Assembly: GCA_963626555.1 (NCBI GenBank)
Contig: CAVFXQ010000007.1
Location: 6,061 to 70,060 of the forward strand
From: UBA1181 sp963626555
Lineage (GTDB): Bacteria > Bacteroidota > Bacteroidia > Bacteroidales > Paludibacteraceae
Reading direction: 5' to 3'
Length of the DNA stretch: 64,000 bases
Of the stretch, positions 34,319-44,200 are shown piece by piece; the stretch's first letter is position 1, and every line of letters begins with the position of its first letter. The notes under the pieces were generated by a model. It searched no databases and was not told where the DNA came from. It was given only the letters and a program-made list of their open reading frames with translations. A program made the position numbers and the translations under genes.

Positions 34319-34885
34319 ATGAAAAAAGTCGTCATCTTTGCCTCTGGCTCTGGCTCTAACGCCGAAAACATAATCTCTTATTTCTCTGATAATAAGGAGG
34401 TTAAATTCCCTTACATCCTCTGTAATAAGGCAGACGCGTATGTGAAAGTACGTGCTGAAAAATTGGGAATTCCATTTCGTTACTTTACGAAAGACGAGTG
34501 GAAAGACGGTTCAATACTCCATCTTTTAGAGGAAACAGACCCTGACCTGATTGTTCTTTCTGGCTTTTTATTACGAGTTCCTGCTGAAATCATCAACAGA
34601 TTTCCCAACAAGATCATCAACATTCACCCTGCGCTTCTTCCAAAACACGGAGGAAAGGGTATGTATGGAATGCATGTCCACGAAGCTGTAATTAACGATG
34701 GAGATACAGAAAGCGGCATCACCATACACTACGCCAACGAAAACCTCGATGAGGGATCTATCATCTTCCAAGCCAAAGTACCAGTGAAACCAACAGACAC
34801 CCCCGAAGATGTCGCCCACAATGTTCATGAATTAGAATACAAATATTTTCCTAAAATAATCGACGACCTTTTATTCAAAGAGTAA
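34319..34885 (+). CDS. purN: Phosphoribosylglycinamide formyltransferase (folate-dependent)
   Basis: The protein has 188 residues and adds the formyl group from 10-formyl-THF to GAR in purine synthesis. The phosphate-binding loop is ASGSGSNAENI (8-18). The catalytic residues are N101 and H103 in IINIHPALLPKHGG and D144 in NENLDEGSI. Length and order are usual for PurN. It is alone on the plus strand, divergent from acpP, and followed by a strong terminator, so it is probably monocistronic. Confidence 0.95.
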   Translation: MKKVVIFASGSGSNAENIISYFSDNKEVKFPYILCNKADAYVKVRAEKLGIPFRYFTKDEWKDGSILHLLEETDPDLIVLSGFLLRVPAEIINRFPNKIINIHPALLPKHGGKGMYGMHVHEAVINDGDTESGITIHYANENLDEGSIIFQAKVPVKPTDTPEDVAHNVHELEYKYFPKIIDDLLFKE

Positions 34886-34934
34886 TCGTAGGTAAAATTT
34901 CGTTGATTATTTACACGATGTTAAGTCTCTCTAC

Positions 34935-34965
34935 GGTCTGGGGTTAGCTCCAGACCATTTTTTTT
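34935..34965 (+). terminator. Rho-independent terminator of purN
   Basis: GGTCTGG (34935-34941) pairs with CCAGACC (34950-34956), one further G-U pair, around a 6-nt loop. It is followed by a run of T residues (34958-34965). It lies 50 bp after the purN stop and just before the convergent xerD stop. Confidence 0.9.
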
Positions 34966-34971
34966 AGCAGT

Positions 34972-35895
34972 TTAAAACAGGTTGCGCTGATTACGTGGAT
35001 GGAATAGAATGATTTCCTCACGCAAACGTTGTGTATCAATATGAGAATAGATTTCGGTAGTGATAATTGATTTATGTCCCAACATCTCTTGAATTGCTCT
35101 TAGATTTGCTCCTCCTTCTAAGAGATGTGTTGCAAAAGAATGTCTGAAAGTGTGCGGACTAATTGTCTTAGTGATTCCGACGGATTCTGCGGCATTTTTC
35201 ACAATAACAAAAACCATCTGACGAGTCAGTTGTCCTCCTCTGCGATTAACAAACAACATTCCCGTTTCATCAGATTTCATCGGCATTTCTGTTCGCATCT
35301 GCAGCCACCGTTCAATCTCCAACAACGCTTTGTCAGAAATGGGTACTATTCGTTGCTTGTTCCCCTTTCCAACAACATTGATATATTTCTCACCGAAAAA
35401 AACTTGCGAAATTGGTAAGTTTACTAATTCCGAAACACGGATACCGCAACTGTAAAGTACCTCTAAAATCGTCCTATTCCGCTGACCGATTGCATCGGAC
35501 ACATCAATGGAATCAATGATTTTGTTAACCTCATCTATGCTAAGAACAGTGGGAAGATACTGCTCTTTCTTAGGAGTGCATAAAAGTTCAGTGGGGTCTT
35601 CGTCTATTTCATTCTCTATGACTAAAAAATTGTAGAAATTTTTTATACCAGATACGATTCTTGATTGAGATCTTTGCGAAATTCCAACCTCAGACAAGTC
35701 TACCAAAAAATCTTGCAATATCTCATAAGTTGCATCCTTGTAGTGAATATTCAAATCTTCTAAAAAGGACAATAATTTAGATATATCGGTAAGATAGGCA
35801 TCTTCGGTATTGATAGAAAAAGATCTTTCCAACAGTAAATAGGAACGATATCTCTTAATTATTCGATCATTCTCAAATTTTCCGTTGAGTGCCAT
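34972..35895 (-). CDS. xerD: Tyrosine recombinase XerD/XerC-type
   Basis: The protein has 307 residues with an N-terminal SAM-like DNA-binding domain (about 8-95) and a C-terminal catalytic domain. Catalytic residues are visible: R153 in SCGIRVSEL, K177 in VVGKGNK, H248 and R251 in SPHTFRHSF, H274 in MLGHKSI, and nucleophile Y283 in EIYSHID. Xer recombinases resolve chromosome dimers at dif. The gene is 37 bp after aroQ in a run of housekeeping genes, which argues for a chromosomal Xer protein and not a phage integrase. The start at 35895 (MALNGK) is the ATG nearest the fold. Confidence 0.93.
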   Translation of the reverse strand: MALNGKFENDRIIKRYRSYLLLERSFSINTEDAYLTDISKLLSFLEDLNIHYKDATYEILQDFLVDLSEVGISQRSQSRIVSGIKNFYNFLVIENEIDEDPTELLCTPKKEQYLPTVLSIDEVNKIIDSIDVSDAIGQRNRTILEVLYSCGIRVSELVNLPISQVFFGEKYINVVGKGNKQRIVPISDKALLEIERWLQMRTEMPMKSDETGMLFVNRRGGQLTRQMVFVIVKNAAESVGITKTISPHTFRHSFATHLLEGGANLRAIQEMLGHKSIITTEIYSHIDTQRLREEIILFHPRNQRNLF

Positions 35896-35932
35896 AAATA
35901 TCACTTACATTAGTCAAAAATCAACGCTTCCA

Positions 35933-36376
35933 TCACCCTTTTTCTTCATCCATTCTTCTCAACTCAATGAGTCCTTCTAATGCCAATCGATATGAGTCCA
36001 ATCCAAATCCTAAAACCACACCCACACAGGCAGAAGACAGAAAAGAATGGTGGCGTACTTCCTCTCGTTTATGCACGTTAGAAATATGTACTTCTACGAC
36101 AGGCGTGGTAACAGAGCGAATAGCGTCTGCAATCGCCAAAGAAGTGTGAGTGTACGCACCAGCATTTAAAATAATTCCGTCTGATATAAAACCAACCTCA
36201 TGTATTTTATCTATCAACTCCCCCTCTATATTTGATTGATAATACGAAATATTGATTTCTGGATAACGGGTTTTTAATATATCTAAATAATCCTCAAACG
36301 ATCTTGAGCCGTAAATGGTAGGCTCTCTTTTGCCCAATAAATTTAGATTTGGACCATTTATTATCATTATATTCAT
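35933..36376 (-). CDS. aroQ: 3-dehydroquinate dehydratase, type II
   Basis: The protein has 147 residues and dehydrates 3-dehydroquinate in the shikimate pathway. MIINGPNLNLLGKREPTIYG carries the lid residues, with the catalytic arginine and tyrosine. NAGAYTHTSLAIADAI and HISNVHKREEVRHHSFLS complete the active site. Length is usual for the dodecameric type II enzyme. It is 54 bp downstream of birA and 37 bp upstream of xerD on the same strand. Confidence 0.95.
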   Translation of the reverse strand: MNIMIINGPNLNLLGKREPTIYGSRSFEDYLDILKTRYPEINISYYQSNIEGELIDKIHEVGFISDGIILNAGAYTHTSLAIADAIRSVTTPVVEVHISNVHKREEVRHHSFLSSACVGVVLGFGLDSYRLALEGLIELRRMDEEKG

Positions 36377-36430
36377 CTTTTGCCTCTCTTAGTTTATTTA
36401 TACTTTACTTTCGGAACTATCTTCTATATT

Positions 36431-37204
36431 CTACTTTTTATTTTCTATCGTCTCATGAATATATTCTACTTCACCAATGTAATACTTTCTAAAATCTCCT
36501 CTTTTAGGCTGAATCACAACTCTACCTGTAGGTTCTATGTCAATAATTCTTCCCTCAAATTCTCCGTTGGAATCACTATATTTTGTCCATTCTCCAAACT
36601 TGTATATCATATACAAATATCGATTGTTGAGGAACTCAAAGTTCATATCATCATCTTTCAACAATTGGTATTCTTTCAAGATGGCAGTTCGCAAATCTTT
36701 AAAAAGAGATTCTTTGTCAATCTCCTCGCCCACAATGTTTGCAAGTGAGATGGGGTTAGGCAAACTTTCATCAAATTTTGTCTGATTGACATTCAAGCCA
36801 ATACCGACGATTGCGTGCGTAATCTCTGCGCCCGTAAGCAAATTATCCACGATGAACCCACACAATTTTCGGTCGTTATAGTAAATGTCATTGGGCCATT
36901 TAATCACGAAATTCTCTGATCCAAAACCATTTCGCAGTGTCTCCACAATGGCTACTGCCACCGCTCGCATCAGATAAAACTGGTCGGCTACATGGATGAA
37001 AGTGGGATGAAGCAGAAGACTGAACAAAAGGTTCTTATCGTACTCTGAACTCCAACAATGACCAATCTGCCCCCTGCCTGCCGTCTGATTTTTTGCCAAT
37101 ACAGCGAATCCATCGGGAAAATCTTCCTTGGCTAACAGTCTGTTGAGGTGATTGTTGGTAGAGTCTGTTTCTTCTACGTTCAATACGTTTTCTAACACTT
37201 CCAT
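36431..37204 (-). CDS. birA: Biotin-[acetyl-CoA-carboxylase] ligase, short form
   Basis: The protein has 257 residues and transfers biotin to the carboxylase carrier protein. VEETDSTNNHL at the start is followed by the biotin/AMP motif KNQTAGRGQIGHCW and KWPNDIYYNDRKLCGFI. The enzyme has no N-terminal helix-turn-helix, so it is a catalytic-only form and not a repressor. The ATG at 37204 (MEVLEN) is preferred over a TTG six codons upstream. It is 30 bp after the serine acetyltransferase gene. Confidence 0.94.
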   Translation of the reverse strand: MEVLENVLNVEETDSTNNHLNRLLAKEDFPDGFAVLAKNQTAGRGQIGHCWSSEYDKNLLFSLLLHPTFIHVADQFYLMRAVAVAIVETLRNGFGSENFVIKWPNDIYYNDRKLCGFIVDNLLTGAEITHAIVGIGLNVNQTKFDESLPNPISLANIVGEEIDKESLFKDLRTAILKEYQLLKDDDMNFEFLNNRYLYMIYKFGEWTKYSDSNGEFEGRIIDIEPTGRVVIQPKRGDFRKYYIGEVEYIHETIENKK

Positions 37205-37234
37205 CGAGATTTCTCGGTTCAAAGAAAAATATCA

Positions 37235-38110
37235 TTAAACTTGTCCGCCTCGTTTCTGCACGACTTTAGAACCTGCAGGAACATTATTCGTCAACCAAAC
37301 ATTACCACCGATCACAGAACCTTTACCAATCGTAATACGGCCCAAAATAGTTGCATTTGCATATATAATAACATCATCCTCAATGATCGGATGACGATCT
37401 ATATTTTTTACAGGATTACCATCCTCGTCCAACTCAAAACTTTTCGCTCCAAGAGTTACTCCTTGATATATCTTTACATTGTTTCCGATAATGCAAGTCT
37501 CACCAATCACAACGCCTGTTCCATGATCAATAGTGAAATGATGTCCGATTTTAGCTCCCGGATTAATATCTATCCCAGTTTCTGAATGTCCCATCTCTGT
37601 AATCATCCTAGGAATGAGAGGAACGTTCAAAAGCAACAACTCGTGGGCAATACGATAGGCTGATATAGCCTTTATAGCTGGATAGCAAAGGACTATCTCC
37701 GCATAACTTTTTGCCGCTGGATCTCCATTATAGGCAGATTCTACATCTGATATTAACGCTTGGCGCATAGTTGGCAACTTCTCTAAAAAACGCTCTACAG
37801 TGTTTTCTGCGATCTCTGCCACATAGTTATAATCTGAGTAGGATGCAGACCCAAAAAGCATTCCTGCAATGACCTGCTCCTCTAAAAGGGTGGCTAAACG
37901 ATCAACATTCACACCAATGTAGTACGGCAATGTTTGGATAGTTACAGAGTGTGTACCATAATAACCAGGGAAGAGAATAGCTCTTGCTATATCCAAAATT
38001 TCACACAATGCCGCTGCCGATGGATAAGACACTCCCTTCCTCTTTTCGTGAAATACTTTCTTTAAAGAATCAAACTCTGATAACTCTTGCACTACGGAGA
38101 ACTTTGACAT
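37235..38110 (-). CDS. cysE: Serine O-acetyltransferase
   Basis: The protein has 291 residues and makes O-acetylserine for cysteine synthesis. An N-terminal helical domain (about 1-150) precedes left-handed beta-helix hexapeptide repeats from about 180. These include ETGIDINPGAKIGHHFTIDHGTGVVIGETCIIG, with the catalytic D/H pair. The C-terminal tail ends GSKVVQKRGGQV. It has a longer N-terminus than E. coli CysE, like the EpsC/plant-type group. It is the first gene of the cysE-birA-aroQ-xerD run. I found no clear promoter box in the 169 bp upstream. Confidence 0.93.
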   Translation of the reverse strand: MSKFSVVQELSEFDSLKKVFHEKRKGVSYPSAAALCEILDIARAILFPGYYGTHSVTIQTLPYYIGVNVDRLATLLEEQVIAGMLFGSASYSDYNYVAEIAENTVERFLEKLPTMRQALISDVESAYNGDPAAKSYAEIVLCYPAIKAISAYRIAHELLLLNVPLIPRMITEMGHSETGIDINPGAKIGHHFTIDHGTGVVIGETCIIGNNVKIYQGVTLGAKSFELDEDGNPVKNIDRHPIIEDDVIIYANATILGRITIGKGSVIGGNVWLTNNVPAGSKVVQKRGGQV

Positions 38111-38216
38111 TGGTGTAATGTTTTTTGTTGTTAATTGACTGCTAATTTACCATTTTCAAACGATATTCTTCGGCTTCTCTCTTTAAAAGTTGCGTAATGA
38201 AGAAAACGAAATGAAC

Positions 38217-38249
38217 AAAAAGTGCGATGACGTTCCTACGCCATCGCAC
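38217..38249 (-). terminator. Rho-independent terminator of the T9SS type B protein gene
   Basis: GTGCGATG (38222-38229) pairs with CATCGCAC (38242-38249) around a 12-nt loop. A run of five T residues follows on the minus strand. It lies 31 bp beyond the stop at 38280. Confidence 0.8.
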
Positions 38250-38279
38250 CCTATCTAAGTTCTAAACTCTAAACACTCA

Positions 38280-41200
38280 CTATCGACGAATCAAAGTGAA
38301 GTGTCCAACGTACTCCTTATCTATCTCTTCGATAGTAATTTGATACCAATAGTCAGTTGATGGCAGATTTTTACCTTGATAAGTTCCATCCCAACCATCA
38401 CTATCAGCTCCTAAATATTGTTTCAATACTTTTCCGTAACGATCATAGATGGTTACCACCGCATTCGGATAAACATCAGCTATTGATGGTATCACCCACT
38501 TATCGTCTACACCATCACCGTTTGGAGTGAAATGATCTGGTACAGAGATTGAAGGTGCTTCCAACAAGAAATTCATTGAGGTCATACATCCCTTTGAGTC
38601 ATAAACATAGACCACATGCTTAGCGAATGCTAAATTCTTCTTCACATCTTGGTCGTCTGCCACTCTCGCATCTACCGCATAAGTATATGGTGCCGTTCCA
38701 TATCCTGGCTCTAAGATGATTTGGCGATCACGCAATCCAATAGAATCAATGCTCGTTATCACAGGGTTTGTGAATACGGTTACGGTAAACGTGTCTTTTG
38801 CAGAACACAAACCTCGACTCATCTCCACGGTGTAATCAGTTGATGAAGCAGGGCTAACAGTCTCCCTTGCATTTATCATTACTCCTGCAGAGTCTGGATA
38901 CCACTTGTAGTTGGTTGCCAAATAGGAAGATGCATCAATAACGGCTTCTTTTCCTTGGCAGATTTCCGGATCACCAGTAATCGTACCCACCAATGGCTCA
39001 TCTACCAACACTGGAACAATATACTCCCTCTTGTTATCACAAATTGAGTTGTAGGCGATAACAGTATAGTTGTACTTAGACTGATGGTCAGCACCTGTTC
39101 CACTGTATATAGGACGAACACGGAGCGTCTCTGAGTTCTTTCCTTCCACGATGGTCGAATCATCTGCCCATGAGACCGTCGTTCCTTCTGGTTGTATTCC
39201 CGTAACAGTCAAGGTTGTCTCATCTCCAGAACATACATTCGGCATATCTGGTACCGTTACGCTAATGCCAGGAATAACAATTACCTTTTCTTCAGAATCT
39301 ACTTCTTTACCATTGTAAGAGAATCTTACGGTGTAGGTTGCATTGTCTGTCGGACTGACTGCAATATTCAACATATCACCCCTTTTCGTAATCTTATCAT
39401 TTAAGTTTACTTCAGCACCATCACCGACCTTAGCCGTTACATTCAACTGAGGATTTCCGTTTGGACGTCGGAACGCACCCGTTCCCGTTGTGTCTATAAC
39501 GAATACCTCTGTTGTTCCCAAACATATAGTATCTTTCAAAGTAGTCTTTAATGTCAACTCTGCATCTACATACACAATAGCAGACAACTTCGCATCGCAA
39601 TAGTCTGGATCAGAAAGCTCAATTGTATAATTATGGTCTGCCGTAACATCGGTCAAAACGTATGGGTTTCCATCATAGACAACCTCACCATTTTCAATCC
39701 ACTTCTGACTCTTCACAGCGTATGATGTCGGAACCGTGTATGAAATAGTCATCGTTCCCGTAGCATGACGATCAACTATAAATGGCTCGCTTTGAATAGA
39801 TGCTTGAATGTATGGCTTAACGGTCAACGTGTTGGTTATGCCTTCTGCACGACAACCTCGGTTCTTGATAGTAAACGAGTAGACACCACTATCAGACTTC
39901 TTTGTATTCTTAATCTCCATTTTACTGCCAACCTGACCACTCACTGCTCGTCCATCTCGATACCAATCAATCGTTGGAGTTTCTAATGGCTTCAAAGTAT
40001 AACTAAACTCTGACGTGAATGGAACGCCTTCGCATATTTCAATTGGCTCTGTTGAGACAGGAGTAGCAGAGATAGGTACAACATGCACTGTTAAATCAGT
40101 TGTTGCCTTACATTCGTTTGTCCATTCAATCGTGTAGACATCATCTGCATAGGTTGAATAAGACTCTGTTGTGATAGAAGATACACCAGAAGCAATCTTC
40201 GTTCCATTCTTATACCAAACGTAGTCCTGATCTCCCTCATATCTCACACTAATCGTTATTGGGTTACCACAACTATAGATCTCATGCTCTGTATCATTAT
40301 TCTCAAAACCACCAGGTGCCTCCTCATTGTCCTCCTCCTCAAATGTCATATTTCCCGTTACGATACCATCTCCAACAGTAACAACGTGCGCTTCAGCTGC
40401 CGTTACTTCTTTCGTACAAGCACCCGCTTTTGCAACAACTGTAAATGAGTAGGTCGTTCCAGTCTTTTGGGAGAGTTTTTGCGTCTTTAAAACATTTGAC
40501 GTCGTCGAGCCATCTGCCACGCTGGCTGCATCGCCTCCCCATTGGTAGGTAATCATCGCAGTACCAGGATCTGTACTTGTCGCAGATACTTCTAACTCGA
40601 CAGATGTGCCTGGACATGTCGTTGGAGTTCCCGAAATGACAGGCGTAGTCAAATCATTTACAGTTACGTCAATCTGAACTTTCTCTCCCTGACACACAAG
40701 GTCTGATACAATCGCAGATGTTGAATTAGGCACCGTCAAATTGTATTTAGCATCTACATAGTAAGTACCTGTCGTAGATACGAGAGATGTTCTCATATCT
40801 ACCCCAGAGGCATTATAGTAAGCGTACTCAAATGTTTCATTTACATTCTTTACAGTCTTGAACTCAGAAAGGTCAACATCTTCCTCACATACAGGATCTG
40901 GTTGTGTTACGGTTACGATTGGTTTTGGTTGTACTCTAACCAAAACTTCCTGCGCCGCACTCACCGCTCCTGTGGTCAAGTCGTGTTGAGCCACATAATA
41001 TTTATAATCTGTGGTTACACCTCCTTCTATCGCAGCAGCTGCACTACCCATCGCATAGGTTGTACCTACCGACTCTGGCGTTGCGGTCGATGTATTGGAT
41101 GGCTTCGTCGTTCCATACCAATAAATCTCATAATTATCCTTTGTTTTACCTGCTTGTGGATTAACATCAGCCGTCAAATCGGACATGGTCTGACCCTCAC

Positions 41201-44200
41201 AATAGTAGTAAGAGTAAACCACTGGAGGAAGAGCATCACTAATTCTGACAGGAATTGTAGTTGTCTTACTTTCACAAGAAAGATTATCAGAAATCTTGAT
41301 TACCTGACTTACACAGTAGGTCTCCAACTGATCGTCACCCTCAGCCACAGAAGGATTCAAGGTTGGCGCAGGACAAGCATCCAACTTCGTAGTGCAATCG
41401 CTCTTATACCACTGCAAAGTCGCTCCTGTCGTTATATCAGTTACTGCATCCTCATTCTGCTCTGTCAAGCACTTGTCAAATGTACCTGCCGCATTAGCAG
41501 ACGCCTTTAAGTAAAGCACCTCTTGCGTTACAACTGGGGCAACGTATGTAACCGTTACATCTGTAGATACAGGATCTCCCACACAAGTTTCCCCAGTTGA
41601 AGTTATCTCGTAAACCTGATGAACACGATAATTATAAGTTGTGGTTGCAGAGACATCAATGATTGGCGTTACAGGAGCAGCAACTTCACTGTATGTGCCA
41701 CCATCAGTCGACATTTCCCAAACCAATGCACTTGCATAGTAACTATTATCTTCATCGCGAACATAGTTAGCTTTCAACGCTGTTGAAGTGTTCTTCGAGC
41801 TACAATATTCCAAAACATTGGCTGCATCGAGTTCCGGCTCTTTCACACCGAAAACAGTTACATTGACTGGCACATGCGAACTCTCCGCTCCATCCGTAGA
41901 TTTCTGCGATACATAGTAAGTTGTCTTACCTACTGATGTAACATCTGGTGTCGGCGCAGTTGACAAAATTGTCGTATTGTCTGTGTCATACCAAACAAGC
42001 GAGAACTTACCCGTTGAAGCAGGATCATTCACCTTTGCAGACAAAGGCTCAACGTTTGTAGAGTTCAAACAATAGTAAACTGGAGTTACTGGAGTTGGCG
42101 TTGGCGTCAAGTAGATAACCACAGTAATTTCCACCATATCACTCGTACACCCATCTTTGTTTGTACGACTTACATAGTATGTATACGTTTGATCTTCCGT
42201 TACTGCATCCGAAGGGTATGGTGGCACTGGAACTCCCGTCAAAGGATTTTTGTCCGCATCATACCAATTCAATGTGTAGTCTGCATCTACATCAACCACC
42301 TTGCTATCTTTCGTAAGGATGTCTTCGAATGCACCTCCAACTGCATCCGATTTCAAATAAGATACGAAAAACGTTCCTGTCGGCTTGCTTGCTGTTGCTT
42401 TTACATAGATATCATCATATTTATAGGTGTTGTCGCAATAACCAGAGGCAGAAGCTACAACTACCAACTCACCAAGACTGCCTGTTCCATCTGCCTCGCT
42501 GAACTCCGTGCTGGCAACCGTCGTTCCGCCCAAAGTCCATACCAACGTTGCAGATGCAGGCGTAATTCCGCTTGTCGTTACCGTTGTCTTACCACAGATC
42601 ATCGTTGAGTCTAACGTCAAACGAACAGAATCCTTCACGACAAACGGACGCTCATAAACCTGACTCACACATCCATTATCGTTGGTCACCGTATACCACA
42701 CTGTGTAGGATCCTGGCTCCAATTCTGCCAATACGTTTGTAGACTCTTCCGAGGCATCCGCTTTCGACCACCATTTTACGGTGTATCCCAATGCCGACTC
42801 TGGATAGGTTACTGTGGCATCATGCACACAGAAATCCTCAATGGTCGCTAAGTCCTCTTCTGGGGTCTCCCACACTGTAACGGTGAGGGTGGCAACTTCA
42901 CTCTCGCAACCAGTTTCAGGATCCGTAACGGTGTAGTAGAACTCGTATGAAGTGGCTTGGTATTTCAATGTCGTCAAGTCTGGCTCCGTAGAAACTTTCG
43001 TCTTATTCGCATCCGAGTACCATTTAACGGTGTAGCCATCAAAGTCTGCACCTGCCAACGCATCGGTCAACGCTGTCTTTTGTGAAGCAGGCGCTGACTC
43101 ACAGAATTTGATTTCATCAATTGCTGGAGCAATCGGCAACTTATTATAAATAATGTTGATAGAATCATAAATGAAACACGTTGCCGAAGTTGGATTCGCA
43201 TTATCACGCACCATTGCGTAATACTTCACTGTTTTACCCTCCAATGCTGTTTCCCAAGCAATCTCTGGATCTAAGACAGAATTGGTTGCTTTCTCATCTT
43301 TTTGCAACGCCGTTCCCGCAAGACTCTCTTTATACCAAAGAATGTCAAACTTTGCAGAAGCATCAGCCTCTTTCTTGACATTTTTCACTGTCAAGGAAAC
43401 TGCAGGCGACTCTTTACACAACTTGATAAACTTTACATTGTCTTCATCTACCTCTATATCTGCACCATTATTCTCTTCAATTGTAATTTTATTACCATCA
43501 GGCATGCTACATGGAGGACAACCATAACGAGCAGAAAGCATAATACGTCCACAATCGTAGTCGGTCAACTTTCCGAAGTTGATATTGGTGATGCACACCT
43601 CATCTCCTCCGTTACCTTGCCCCAACTCTAATGAGTTTGCCAACGAACCAATGGCATAGATACCAAACTTTTCAGTATCTTGTATCTCCGTTACATACAG
43701 TGGGGAATTAGTCTTTCTCGCTGACGGCTTATACTTATATACTTTAGCATTATCAGAATTAGTTGCTATCACTCCTAAAATGTATTTCACACCTCTGGTT
43801 GAACTACCCTCTACTTTGCAACCTACCTTAACAGTACATTTCTTTGCATTCGCATCAATATCAAAGGTTTGCTCCACTCCAGTGAAATAGGTAGCACCAA
43901 TCACATATTCTCCATTGGTGTTCTTGGCTGCCTTGTAAATCACAGGTTGCAATGTTACTGTTCCAGTTCCATTGTGGGTTGCGCAATAAACATCAAACGA
44001 TTTCAAATCTGAGGTGGCATACATATCAAGAATAATCGTCTCTTTCTGATAACTTCCAGCCGACATATCAGAAACAGCCACATCTTTAAATAAGTAAGTA
44101 TCAAATGAAGTGATATCCTCCAACCAAACGGTGTAGGTAGTATCTTTTGACTCTAATGCAGCATTATCGTGGATCTCGCTGGCAGCAATCTGATCGCCTG

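Noticed and set aside
34972..35895. Tyrosine recombinase as sign of an integrated element
   Set aside because: It is in an operon of housekeeping genes, has XerD-type motifs, and no attachment-site repeats or phage genes are nearby.
40902..41510. 202-residue open frame on the plus strand inside the T9SS type B gene
   Set aside because: It is antisense to a long coding frame with clear domains, has odd Cys/Arg/Ser composition, and shows no signal or motif.
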